Assembly (NCBI GenBank): GCA_034698045.1 | Contig: JAQGAU010000701.1 | Span: 1-24,787 of the forward strand | Direction of reading: 5' to 3' | DNA: 24,787 nt | Source: Paramacrobiotus richtersi | Taxonomy: Eukaryota > Tardigrada > Eutardigrada > Parachela > Macrobiotidae | Shown: positions 1-11,600 of the stretch, piece after piece | Numbering within the stretch: the stretch's first letter is position 1 | How the letters are laid out: each line of letters begins with the position of its first letter | Notes under the pieces: generated by a model | Databases searched by the model: none | What the model saw: the letters and a program-made list of their open reading frames with translations, nothing else | Told to the model about the DNA's origin: nothing | Translations under genes and position numbers: made by a program

Positions 1-786
1 AGGGGACATAAAAAAGTCGTTAAGAAGCAATTAATCTTGCACGCTAAAGACAGCGCGTCATTAAGGTCAGTGTTATACGGTTCGGTTTTGTCTGGTCGGT
101 AGTCATTAGGAGAGAAAATGCCGGTGCGGTCTCATATCAGACCAAAGTGGCCACTGGTCACCGGCAAAATGGCCAAGCCTCTCGTCCCCTTTCCCACTGC
201 CTCCAATATCACTTTTACCGACATTCTTATACCGCCAGCTTAGCATTATTTCCATCCATAAAAACATCGAAGCTGTTGACTAATGACCTTCAGATCATTA
301 CGCATGCTTCCATTCTTGGCCATTTTCATTTAGACGGATTTTGTCTTTGACATGGTTCTCAAAGAAAATCTTCTACCACACTATATGACTAGATAAATAT
401 CAGTTCGTCGCTATATTTTTGATCAAGTATGATCTTTTTGCATTTGCTCTAATTTTTCACAATATTTTCTTCCTTTAGTATCCATTTATTTACATAACCA
501 TCTGTTAAAAAGGTGTAAAAAATATCGCGAAAATGCATGAAATAAACTGACGAAGTAAAAACATAAACATTTGGTATCAGAAACAAATTATCAATTCAGA
601 AAAAATTAACATGCAAAAACAATAAAACAGAAATGTATTTATTTTTTTTATAAATATTTATAAAAGTATTTTTGTGGATAAATAAAAAAAACTCAAGTTG
701 GAATAATGTTAATATTGCTGTGTAATTTGTAAATAATCATGGCAGTTTAACTGATACTGTTTAGTACTAATTCTGATATGTTGCAG
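1..786. other. AT-rich non-coding stretch, probably intron of the 787-1127 gene
   Basis: No exon can be supported here. A modest GC rise at about 111-240 gives short open frames (for example an ATG at 118 with a stop near 243), but none has a convincing donor site that joins in phase to the acceptor at 785-786. A donor-like AAG/GTCAGT lies near position 65, but joining it to the 787 exon selects a different frame that stops early. The second half is strongly AT-rich and ends in the acceptor of the next exon, so most of this stretch is best read as intron. Confidence 0.4.
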
Positions 787-1127
787 TGACGTCAATCTAC
801 GCCGTGATCAAGAACTACGAGAGCCAGACGAACCGGCCGTTCCGGCTGAGCTGCGCCTCCCTTTTCCACTGCATCACCCCGCAGCGGAGCCCCTGTACTA
901 CGGCGCCCGACCTGACCATCACGGTGAATCCCACTCCGCTGCTCAATCCGCCGCCGAGTATCGTATCAAATTCGCGGATCGCTCCGCTGACCTCTTTCCA
1001 CGTCCACTCCCGGCCGTTGCACAATAGCGCGTTTGTCCTGCCCCAGCAGGCCATGGCGCTGACCGATCGGGCCGATTACGATTCGGATGTGTGTCCACTG
1101 CGCCGGCCGCGCATGCCGACGGCCTGA
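787..1127 (+). CDS. 3'-terminal coding exon of an unrecognised gene (partial)
   Basis: A GC-rich open frame begins right after a good acceptor (TATGTTGCAG, ending at 786) and runs to a TGA at 1125-1127. The first codon is split, with two bases TG at the exon start. About 113 residues are encoded. Third codon positions are strongly G/C through most of the frame, and AATAAA follows at 1133, so this strand and frame are preferred over the antisense frame at 815-1054. The start of the peptide (TSIYAVIKNYESQ) could be the cytoplasmic side of a membrane helix. The rest is rich in Pro, Ser, Thr and Arg and looks disordered, as in the tail of a membrane protein. That reading is inference. I do not recognise the family, and the upstream exons are not identifiable here. 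Confidence 0.55.
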
Positions 1128-1132
1128 TGGCA

Positions 1133-1138
1133 AATAAA
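1133..1138 (+). terminator. poly(A) signal AATAAA for the 787-1127 gene
   Basis: A canonical AATAAA begins six bases after the last base of the TGA stop codon. Cleavage would be expected 10-30 nt downstream, giving a 3' UTR of only about 20-40 nt. A T-rich stretch follows, as expected downstream of a cleavage site. Confidence 0.55.
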
Positions 1139-1796
1139 GTTTTACCTAATTTTTGTGATACGGTTTTGGATTTTTGCGATGAATCCTGGAGTTCATTTCG
1201 ATATTTTGCGTACGTATGTGTCGTTTTTCTTTTAACGGATTAACGATAATTTATGACCTATGAGACTATTAAAGAAAACGCTGCGATGTATACATGCAGG
1301 ACGGATGAAATAGGATATATCAAATGCTATGTCAAAAAATCGATTTTTTTTAATTTTATTGTCACGACAAAACAAAGATGTGATTATGTATTTCTACTTA
1401 AAATTTTTTTGGTTTATATTAAACGTACGAAATTTATTCTTTTGACGATGTCATTGCTGGACCATAAGAACATCTACGCTTTTTGAAATATTTATTTATT
1501 TTATTACTTTTCATTAAAAAACTCCAATTTAATTTTAATCAAAACACGCCAGACAAAATTTGGTTATGTATTTTTATTACTTTAGTATTTTTTTATTTAT
1601 TTATTACTTTTCCGGGATGTAAAAAAACATCATATGAAAGTGGAACAAATATATTAACTCTTCCGGATCGTAAATTTGATCCAAACACCGGAGCAAAATA
1701 ACCGAAACACTGAAAAAAGATGGCGTAAAAACGCAAAATCGAATACTGTACAAAAAACCGTGAAAATACAACAATAGAACCAATATTATATCAACC
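1139..1796. other. AT-rich spacer between two converging genes
   Basis: This spacer separates the 3' ends of the plus-strand gene (stop at 1127) and the minus-strand gene (stop at 1797). It is rich in T runs and in TTTATT words near 1494-1610. On the minus strand these read AATAAA and could serve as poly(A) signals for the 1797-2645 gene, about 190-300 nt after its stop. Open frames of 72-80 codons here have the composition expected by chance in AT-rich DNA. Confidence 0.5.
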
Positions 1797-2645
1797 TCAA
1801 ACGGCCGGCTTCTTGCTGTTGTATTCTTGCTGTTTTTCCTTAGCATCGAAATACCGGTACAGCTGGTAGAGTTCTTTCACGGTCAACGATTCTCTGTCGT
1901 AAATCCACTGTGGCAGTGCATCGTCGTTATCGACTGATCCCAAATTTTCATGAACTAAAAACCACGCGTTGCTACAATGTTCTGTCAAGAAAGCTATTTA
2001 AATAACACAAAATCAGCGTATTTACGTAATTCCCTGTAAATCTAGCAACAATAACACGAAATCGCGTACTGCACAAATTAATATAGCACAAATAAAAAAG
2101 ACGCTAATTTTTTGAATTCCGTGAATTTAATAATTAGCTTGTTAGTATTTGCTTAAATAAATTAAGTAGCCAGCAAACACATTAATATTAGAAAGAGAAT
2201 TCCACTTAGTCAGTGGCGTAACAAGCGCCGATGAATCGATATTCATTTCCCTGCAGCGTAATCTGCGTTTGCCCCCTGAGAGACTACTTCGTCTCGGTCA
2301 TACAAGTATTCGACTAAACTGCGCCGTGTTACCTTGCGTGACCAGGTCGAACGTGGGCGAAGGCGTTGGCAGTGCCCACGGCTCGGCGAATTCCACATCT
2401 TCCATCAGGATGGTGGTCGAGAATGAATCCCCCTCCGATTCCGATCCATCTACACTGGAGGCCAGTTCGCTGGGCACGGGAAGATTACGACTCTCTGACG
2501 GTTTGAGCGAGTAGTCCAAAGGGGAGACGTTGTCCGCTCGTTGCAGGATACTGGGTAGACGGGGCTTGGGATCGGCCAGCGGGTCGACCAGACGCCGTAG
2601 AAACTGGGCAAAGCTGTTGTTCCTTGGCAGAGATCGGTCGGTCAT
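1797..2645 (-). CDS. two-exon gene, 165-residue protein of unknown family
   Basis: Exon 1 runs from 2645 (ATG) to 2333 and exon 2 from 1981 to 1797 (stop). The donor is CAAG/GTAACA and the acceptor TTCTTGACAG, and the 351 nt intron is in phase 1, so the joined codon is G+AA. The two exons total 498 nt. The first two thirds of the protein look disordered and acidic, rich in Ser, Pro, Glu and Asp (PSELASSVDGSESEGD). The C-terminal part looks folded and charged (LPQWIYDRESLTVKELYQLY) and ends in a Lys/Glu/Gln-rich tail. No signal peptide or membrane helix is seen. GC content and codon use are higher than in the flanks, which supports coding. It lies downstream of the ligase gene on the same strand. 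I do not recognise the family and assign no function. Confidence 0.65.
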
Positions 2646-3423
2646 GATCGAAAACGAAGCCGAGAGAAAATAACGGCAAAATGAGCGCTATTGCGTACTC
2701 GAAGCAAAATCGTCCGTCCAACGGCAAAAAAAATTCGGTGGTGGGGAAAAAGCTGAACTTTTTCTTAGGAATGAGTAACAAGTACAATTAATATCGCTAG
2801 CGATTGAAAATTATCAAAGCAAACTCTAAGTGCTTCTGTTACGACCCGTTATTCAAGAAAGGGAAGCGAGAGATGAGAAATCATGAGATTACCAACCGTC
2901 AGAATCGCTGTCTCGTAGAACGGAAAACCAGGAGTCCGAATGCAGGGCAATCGTAGCGTACCGAGGTGGTCAGCATCGAGCAAGTGGCGTGCCCCCGCCC
3001 CAACAACAAGAAGGTTCAATGTCCAGTGTCCACCATCTCTATACGTCTAATATTTTATATCCATTTTCTAAGCACGACTTGAAGTCATTTCGAAATATTT
3101 ACGTACGTTAAAAGCCTTAACATAAGTTAACATAAACTTAATATAAACTGCGACTTTCCAAAATCGTTGCTGGAAACTTGGTTTACCGGCGTACTGATAG
3201 AGCTTACAAAAGTGCGGCTGAATAAAAACGAATGCAAGGACGGCTTGTTAACCGTACATCGTCGGTCACATTACTTCATTTTGTCAAAAAATATGAATTC
3301 TATAAGAACATTCTTTCAACACGATCAGGTTTGCTGTTTGCAGCTGATGAAGCCGCTTGAACTGGGGAAATAATGGCCTGAGAGATGACACACCACTACT
3401 CTACGATTTTCTGTATGTATAAT
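2646..3423. other. spacer upstream of the 165-residue protein gene
   Basis: This should hold the 5' leader and promoter of the minus-strand gene that starts at 2645. A GC-richer block at about 2860-3035 could be promoter or untranslated exon. Around 3265-3375 both strands have short open frames with coding-like composition: plus strand 3167-3373, and minus strand just after a CTCTCAG acceptor-like site near 3372. Neither has enough splice support to be called a gene. Confidence 0.3.
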
Positions 3424-3567
3424 TTAGACAAGTTTAGCAGGGAGTTCGATAGCAGCGCTGGTGTGCATCAGTTCAGTATCGCGGATTTCAAGATCTGCCA
3501 CTTCAGCCTGGAGAACAAACTGCTCATTGCTAATCGCATTAAGTGTAATGAAAATGCTTGTATATTT
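3424..3567 (-). CDS. possible exon of a small unrecognised coiled-coil-like protein
   Basis: The minus strand has a coding-like frame after an acceptor-like ATTTACAACAG (exon start 3567) and ends at a TAA at 3424-3426. Its middle part has a charged, heptad-like pattern (LQAEVADLEIRDTEL) and G/C-ending codons, while the plus-strand reading of the same bases looks less protein-like. A possible first exon is a short ATG frame of five codons near 3690 ending in GAA/GTAACT, which joins in phase 0. A weak GTCTAA donor inside the final codons would allow a third exon near 3372. The segment sits between the ligase poly(A) signal and the next gene, which leaves little room. It may be a small gene, a pseudo-exon or chance. 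Confidence 0.25.
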   Translation of the reverse strand, partial: KYTSIFITLNAISNEQFVLQAEVADLEIRDTELMHTSAAIELPAKLV

Positions 3568-3795
3568 CTGTTGTAAATAACTCCTTCGATTCTTATTTTC
3601 CTGATAACAGTTTATCAGCCATTTCCAGCATGAATTCCGCACTAGCATAGCGTTGTTTAGGTTTCAGTTACTTCGTTATAGTCCATGTTATAAATATTAT
3701 TATAAATATTAGATATTACCAATTAATACATACAAATATTACGTATAAATATTAGTCTGTCGATGCACACTGTTACTCATACAAAAATGACAGAT

Positions 3796-3801
3796 TTTAT
3801 T
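3796..3801 (-). terminator. poly(A) signal AATAAA of the UBR ligase gene
   Basis: Read on the minus strand, AATAAA lies about 320 nt after the TAA stop at 4121. No coding-like frame is seen between stop and signal, so 3796-4120 is best read as the 3' UTR. Confidence 0.5.
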
Positions 3802-4120
3802 CCGGAAATGAATAAAATTAAAATTTATCTCTAACCCAAAACAAAAGAGGACCACTTATCACAACAAAAACATTTGACAAAAATAAACCAAAGAATGCCA
3901 AGGGGAAGAGGCCAAGGTCAGAACACTAACTGCACACCGCCAAATCAGATCAACATCCGCATGCAAATGTCTTGAAAAATCAAACAAAACGAAGCCTATC
4001 CACCTGACCATTAAATGTAAAGACAAATCCACCATTAAAATTTCTCTGTACTACACCAGCAATAGAAATTTCCTAACAGGGCCCATAACAACAAAGCAAT
4101 GCGGGATAAAACACGGCCAT

Positions 4121-5607
4121 TTAAAAATGAAACCAATCAAAACCGGCCAGCGTTCCGTTCTGATCCATAGCGTGGGACACTTCATCGGCCACATCGTGGT
4201 GCATGTAATGCCGGTGCAGCTGCTCCAGACGTTCCGTGCTTAGATGCAGTGGATTACCGCGTCTACAATCCATTTTTTCTTAATTTAATTTTTTTTAATT
4301 TTTTATTAATTTTTTTTAATTTTTTTTAATTTTTTTAATTTAAATTTACCCTGAACATTTTGTGCGGAAATGCAAGCAACGATAAAACGTTTCCTAAAAC
4401 GTTTTTTAGTATAACTGCTCTTCTCATCATTTTTTTTTGTATCGTTTACAGAAATCAAACCTTTCAAACAGTTACAAAAAGTTGAAATATTTCATATTCT
4501 TTTTTTAAAAGAAATTATCGCACACCGAAATAAAACTTTGTTAAATACTGATAAAATTTGCCTCATATGCAGTTCACATTCTTCCTAAATGTTAGCTTGC
4601 TATACAAGGTTTTGCGCAAGATTTTGTCACACTTTGTCAAACTTCACGAAACCTTTCACGCATGAAGCGAAATACAAGTTTATTCATCGCGGAAATTTTT
4701 ACAGAAATTTTATTTTAATTTCATTGATTAAAGTCTGCTTATTAAACAGTAATATATGACGCGCTTACCGCAAAAATGGATCCGGCTCGCCATACTCGTC
4801 CACATATGGGGATGCACCAAAGCAGCCTTTATTCGTTCCATGGAGCATCAGAATCTGATTTTCTCGCACCCTACAAATGCATAACACACTGCATAGAGGA
4901 AAAAAATACTACCAAAGTGCGACCATATATTATCATAATATTCACGACACAACCTATAACCATCCAAAACACGAGAGACGTGACGTGCCATTTCACTACG
5001 CTTCACGGTATCACCAAGGTCCAGTTGGACTGTACCCAGGTGTAACTTACATAGCCAGCCAAAACATGCCAGTATTGCAAATTATTGTGTACCAGGCTGC
5101 GAAATATAAATCTGAATTTTCGCTACACAGTAGTGACAGTACACAGCTGATTTACCATACTCTAACAATTAAACAATGTGAGAAAAGTTTTTTAATAATA
5201 AATTGAAGGGAACTATGCAGCGAATGCCTCCGCAAACATACACAAAAGAAATAACGAGTTACATTCCACTTATTTTGTTAATTTTGTTGTCCATGACAAC
5301 TTTGTTTTAATGGCAATTGCCCGGACTACATAGTTAACGCAAAGAAACATTCAAAAAAAATAATTCAAAAACATTATGTTAAGTAGAACAGTGGTTGTGA
5401 TACAATCCTCCATAAACGCATTCCTCCAGTGCTTACCGGAGAAACATCCCCGTTCCCGCTCCGCACACAGCCGCATGGAACGCGCAAGCGCCTACTGTTT
5501 GTGTGTCCAGTTTGTACTGACAGCACATACTCTGCGAGCATAACAGCGCTCCGCACACCAAACACATGGCCGGCGACCGGCGGTCATCCGCTTCCACGCG
5601 ACACCCG
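4121..5607 (-). CDS. UBR1: UBR ligase exons 41-43: cysteine-rich C-terminal cap
   Basis: Exon 41 (5437-5607), exon 42 (4769-4870) and exon 43 (4121-4262) encode residues 1672-1809 and the stop. The cap signature is clear: [17 protein letters not shown], then VGACAFH and [10 protein letters not shown], with likely zinc ligands among C1687, C1690, C1695, C1700, C1701, C1713, H1716 and C1720. [15 protein letters not shown] is followed by RRGNPLHL and a final GFDWFHF, where vertebrate UBR1/2 end in FNWQLL or IDWQHL. In the family this region folds back on the N-terminal half and is described as autoinhibitory. All three donors and acceptors are GT/AG; the exon 43 acceptor lacks a pyrimidine tract. 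Confidence 0.93.
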
Positions 5608-8600
5608 CTAAAACAGTTTAAAAAACGATTCGACAACAGGGACTAAAATTAGTCACCAAAAATGGCACAAGAATCGAGAAAGTAACCAAAAAAATCATTT
5701 AGTCACTATAATCTGATTCGAAACCTGATATTAAACACTGTCTTTTAAAAATGTATGAATCATAAAATGGAGAAAATCTAACTGTAATTGTATTAGAGCG
5801 ATTTATTGACATATTATCATCAAATTCAAAATACGGGAAATTAAATTTTATCAGTTGTCCAAGTCACAAAAACGAACACAAACCTGTTTTGCGAGGCACG
5901 ATTGATAACGTCCGTATAATCGTGTGGTAATGTTGCGAAAGAGGGAAATGGATGCGGAAGACTAGAAAATCCCTAATCAACACACTTTCCCTGATAAAAA
6001 ATTCTTCTTCCTTACTGTATAGGCTGATACGGGTGGTTGTCAGCAACTGTGTAGAAAATCCATCTGGAGAAAAAAATATACACGGTTTCGAACTGCTGAT
6101 TGAAAAAGTAACAATACGATTAATAAAACAATTCAAAAAACGTTAAATCCGTTCAAAAAACGTTGCCGAAAGAGTTAGCAGTGAAAACGAAACGTAGATC
6201 TACGGTACCTGTGCACCAAATCATTTAATGCGGGGTTTTCCGTCAGAAGAATGGATATCGAGTTTGGTAATCCCACATATGCCATCAGATCAGCGCACTC
6301 CGATTCGAACGTTTCTGTTGAAAAGGTCACTTTAAACCCTTTTTCCAATAACAACCATTTCAAATTCAAAAATTCGAACATTTTTGCCAGTATTGTTCAT
6401 TAGTAAAACGTGATATTAAATTCAATTTTTAAAAAATTAAAAAATAATTTATTTTCCAACAACAATCAAAGACATGCTTCTCAATATTGGCCCACTTAAA
6501 ATTGTTCAATTTACGAATTGAAAACTATAACGTCAGTCTGAATTTTAAATGTTAAATCCTTGAAAATATCTCCTTAATCCAAAATCAATATTGTTCGAAA
6601 ATGTGCAGATTAAAAAGAGCCAACAATCAATTATTAAGTAATTATGATTTATGATTTTATTTGACTGAAACGTACGCCCGTCCGATTTGAGAGCTTCATT
6701 GGCCGGAATTCCCGTAGTAAAATGGTAAAACACAGCACAGCACCGCACAAATGGCCACATTTTCTCCTGGACGATTCTCTCCAGATTCTTCGGGATTTGT
6801 GCCGCAGTATGCGCCGCATAATTATGGGCACTGATATCGGCCGACGTACCTTCTTGTCTGTAAAAACGCGCTAAATAATGAAACATTCACATAAAAAGTG
6901 CATTTTATTCAAGATCCCATGCATAATCTGTTTTATCAGTAGCTGTTATGAAGCTATCCAGAGAGATGCCACAAGCCACTTTACTACGCCACATCGATAC
7001 CAGCCTGCGACACTGGTAGCTAGTAAACACGACAATCCAAAAAGTCAAAACTTTTTATTCAAATTAAAACAGCAACTTTAAACTTTTTAACACCCAAAAA
7101 TAAAATTTTTTTAAATTTAAAGTTTTGAAATTTCAAGCTTTTGAACGTTTCCGAAACTTTCGGACAATGTGAATTTTGATTTCGAAAAGTCTGATGCAGA
7201 TTGGCTGCACTACTAAAAAAACCACCTACCTGTGCTTCAACGCCACCCACAACTTCCGCAATTCGAAATCTTCGGGTAAACTAGGACCCGAATGACTTTC
7301 ACACCGTTCCACATCTTCCGGTGTGATGCTACGCAGTACTTGCAGGACGTGCAACAGATAGATCATGACGAATAAATGGTGGTCAAAGCTATCGCCCACG
7401 GGCGGACGACACACTTGGGCGTCAACGTAAGGGGCCGTGAAGCCCTCTTCACTCCAGGGCAGCCAGGGGAAGGCGTGGATGCAGTTGATCTACGGCAAAT
7501 TATGAAAAAAAATATTTATGCTTTCATTTTATGCAGAAAGTTTTGCTTATGATGAAATATGTTTCATGCTCAAGCAATGTTCTTTGCTCTTAGTAAGCTG
7601 CCTGCAAATTCAAGACGATTCTTTACGAGCCACTTCACTACGCCACATCAATACTCCAGCTTCGTCCAAACCCTATGTGCTCTAAAATTAGCAAATAAGT
7701 TTATCCAAATTTTCATTAATAACAACAATAATTGAATTATTATATTTCTAATTAATCATTCAATGATTCTATTTAATTCTTAATAATTCTACTTAATTTC
7801 TCAGCAATTCTAATTAATCAATTCTAATTAATTTTTCAATAATTCTATTTAATTCTTTAGTAATTCTAAATTTTCATTAATAACAACAATAATTGAATTA
7901 TTATAATTCTAATTAATTCTTCAATAATTCTATTTAATTCTTTAATAATTCTACTTAATTTCTCAGCAATTCTAATTAATTATAAATAATTCTAATTAAT
8001 TATTCAACGAATGACCGATCTCTGCTCTTACAATTAGTATACATATACACATAAGATACTTCGCTTTCCGATCAGTTTAAAACTTACCAATAATGAAAAC
8101 GCATCCATACGCAAAATATTTCGGTTCCGGTGAGTAGAAGGATTAAACAGCACACTGAACAGTTTAATCGCCTGTTCGGTTAGGAGCTTGGTTTCGTACG
8201 CTGACGAGCTCCAGCATGATGCACGCGTTATGCATTTCAAGCATAAATACTGCAAGGAATTGATAATTCAAAAATAATCAGTCGCACCAGACAGATTTTG
8301 ATCCTTACCTGACGGGATGAGAAAGACCCGAGTAGTGATTTGTTCTCAAAACGGAGACACATTTCTGCAACGAAAACGTCATTTAAAACTTATTCTCCAG
8401 ACAGCCAACAAATATTAATACTACCAACAACGTTATAAATAATTTTAAAATTTAAATAATACATTTAAAAACAATAAAGTGTACAATACAGTTTAATGTT
8501 TAAAAATAATACATTTTTATAAATAATAGTCTTAATAAAACAATATACCAATAAAGATGAAAAGTCTTATTTCTCAGCTGCATAATGGTAAGGCATATGT

Positions 8601-11600
8601 GTTTACCACTACCGAAACTCGGCCGAATAAATTGTTAATTAAATAATTTAAATATACAACTGATAAAATATCTGAATTTCTGCAGATTCGTTTGTTTTTC
8701 TTCTTCACCATTTTTTAAATTACTCGCTGTTACGATGTACATTTCTAGCAACTGGCAGTATTTATTACCAATGGTCTGGATTGAGTACGAGCACGCGGCC
8801 CAGTTCAAGCTGATACACAGTTCTTCATGTTGTGATGGCGATGATGCATTCATGGACATCTACACATACAAAACCCCAAATAAAAGAATTTCAATCAACA
8901 AATTTTTTATCAAATTTGTACCTGGTAAACCTGATTCTGAAATGTTCGGACGGCTTCGACATAGGCATCCGATATGACATCGGTACTGCTGAAACAAACG
9001 GGTCGGCATTAATACAGCGAGCTGTGCAACTGCAGAATTTCACGTTAGACTGTGGTGCAAACGTAGTGTAGTGGCTAATGACTCCAAAGGCCCAATTGAC
9101 GGTGGACCCATTAATTCCACTTGTACAAGCTCATAAATTAAGTATTAAGTAGTTCCGCAAACTTTTTTTCACATTATAAACAGTTCAACTGGTTCATATC
9201 TAAATTATCGTATCTTTTATTATTTTATTCTGACTGGATTTTCATTTCTCCACATTATGCTTTTGTTTTTCATCCAAATGAACAAATCATTCACTACAAC
9301 ATTGTACATCAAATCTGCGCATCATAAACTGACCAGAATAGTTACTGACTGTTTGTTCTGCATTTCTGTATTGTTACTACTCTTACTTTTTCACATCAAT
9401 TCCCTGTAGGCGTTCCGTCACCGCCACGATATCCCGAATATGAGCAATAACCGGGGCTTTAGCGGGATCCTTGAAATTAACACGAATAGCCAGTGCATGC
9501 TGGTAGCTGTCATCCAGTGCGCCGATCAGCGCCTCCTCCTCACTGATCACGCGGATTCGCGGTTTCTGCTGCACCACCAGCAACGCCGACATGGCCGCGG
9601 TGAAGGAGTTCAATGACGGGACCAGCAGCGGACAACCAACAACATCCATAGTTCTGCATCAACAAAACAAATCATTCCAGAATCAAGCAAGTCACAACCA
9701 AGTCACACAATTGAATTAATTTATCGTGCAATTAAACTGCTTATCCACAATATAAAGAAGTTGTGAAATAATACAGCAAAATTATTAAGGTATTAAAAAT
9801 TATCCCGAAGCTTACTTTTTAAGCGCTTGCTGTTGTTGATACCGATGCCAGATATTAATACAGCTATCATAATAATTATTATGTTGCTAAGAAAACGAAA
9901 AATAGTATCCTTTTTTTCGAGAATTTCGTTGTCTATTCATACACCATACACAACAACCTTCCCAATGCAGCATATAGTGGCCAGAACACTACGTAAATTT
10001 CGATATTTACTACTCCGCTACAAAACCATTAAGACACCATTCCACACATTTTGTTATTTCACTCAAAGCCGAAAATATCCCGAAATCCACAGAGATCATT
10101 AAAAGGTTTACAACAATGGGAAACTTACTCCTTTTGTCCGACGGGTGGGAACAACGGTACAGCCGCATTGCACAGGCGACTACACAGTGGACAGCGGAAT
10201 TCATTCTTCGTCACATCGAAGCTGCCGGTATTGGTTCGCAGTCGGATCGATCGGCGTCGTTCGCGCGCCACAACCGAATCAAAATACCTGCCCATGCAAA
10301 CAATCATTACAAAATCTGAAAAAACAACAAGGCAGAAGATTCTCACGTTTTCCAGCACTTCGCATGCAGCAGATGTCCGCAACTGCTGACGTGCGGCGCA
10401 CAGGGTATTGTATCCGGCATGAACAAGGGATTTCCCATCAGTCCTACAATCAATCATACTTGCGAACTTGGAAAGCATTCATATTTCGATACCGCAGACT
10501 GACGAAATCATGTCGATACTGTTCGTTCTGTAAGTTCTGCATATTACTTACCGTAATCACAAAACGAGTAATAATCACTATCGTTCACATAGTGATCACA
10601 TTTTTGTTCTAACTCAGCCGTAGCGGGATCACAGCTATACCACGACGAAAACATATTGTACTGTAAGTCCAAGCATACCGAGTACCCAATCAGAACGTTA
10701 CGGTTTATCGATCATTTTCCACTTAATCAAATTCAACTGGGTGCCCTGGGCACTATATATACACTTTATTTCTGCAAAGAATATCAAATTCAGCTGATTC
10801 GCTAAATTACGGCATTAATTCTTACGGTCAAACAAAAATGTTCAAAAAAAACTACAACAGTTTACAATTTTAGAATCGTTACTGTCCTGTGGGGAACAAC
10901 CAGCAGTATGTTATTTGGAGCAAGCGATAACTGCCATTCCTCTACGAATAAACATTATAATCACTTTCGAGCCTGCTGCACAATTAAATGCTGCAGAGAC
11001 CACTCATCCCGCAAAAAAATGTGCAAAAAACGTAACCAGGCAATCAAACCGCAATAAGGCGATTCTTAACCGGTGTATGCAAACTGTAGCTACAACCGCC
11101 ACTATGTTCTGTTTATTTTTTTTAATAAAGTCCTTAATGAACTCGCACAAAATAATGTATTATGAATTTCAACTCACAAACAAATTCACTATTTGGAGGA
11201 ACGGAAACTGTCGTTTATTCTCCATAATTGTACAGAAATTGTTACTGGAGCAGAACAAGTACCTTGGCATAAATCCTTGATGGAGATGGACGGCATATCC
11301 ATAAAAGCGTCAACCGTCTTCTTCCTATTGTCCTGACATAACACCGTGGAGCGCTGAACATACGCGACCGCCACAAAGGCATCGCCATTCAGATTCACCA
11401 CGTGCGACTCGGAGCACAGGATACAGGTGAGTTTTTCATCCAGGTCCAAATCGGCACGCTGGACACTGCGTTCCGCTCCCAGCACCAGCAATGATTCAAC
11501 CGGAGCAGCCCTAGTAAAACACAGCGTTTTCTCATTGGAAACGCTATAGGAAAGGTTTTTGATAATGAAAAGCATTTCAATATAACCAGTGCCTAAATAT

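Noticed and set aside
147-350. Plus-strand open frame of 67 codons as an upstream exon of the 787-1127 gene.
   Set aside because: It has no convincing acceptor or donor in a phase that fits the 787 exon, and its composition becomes AT-rich in the second half.
815-1054. Antisense frame of 79 codons within the 787-1127 exon.
   Set aside because: It is a shadow of the G/C-ending codons of the plus-strand frame, which has both an acceptor and a poly(A) signal.
2211-2225. CAGTGGCGTAACAAG, reminiscent of DNA-transposon ends.
   Set aside because: Only one end was seen. No matching inverted copy or target duplication is visible in the intron of the 1797-2645 gene, so no element is called.
6131-6164. 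Two adjacent TTCAAAAAACGTT copies as a regulatory repeat.
   Set aside because: A single short direct duplication in intron 38 with no further copies seen; not enough to claim a function.
10574-10596. ATCACTAT and ATAGTGAT arms as a hairpin.
   Set aside because: The arms are only 8 bp in a long intron. Such pairs are expected by chance and nothing nearby gives it a role.
10444-11262. Open frames of 121 to 155 codons in and around intron 28 as separate genes.
   Set aside because: They overlap ligase exons 28-30 in antisense or run into AT-rich intron with no start or splice support, and their composition fits chance.
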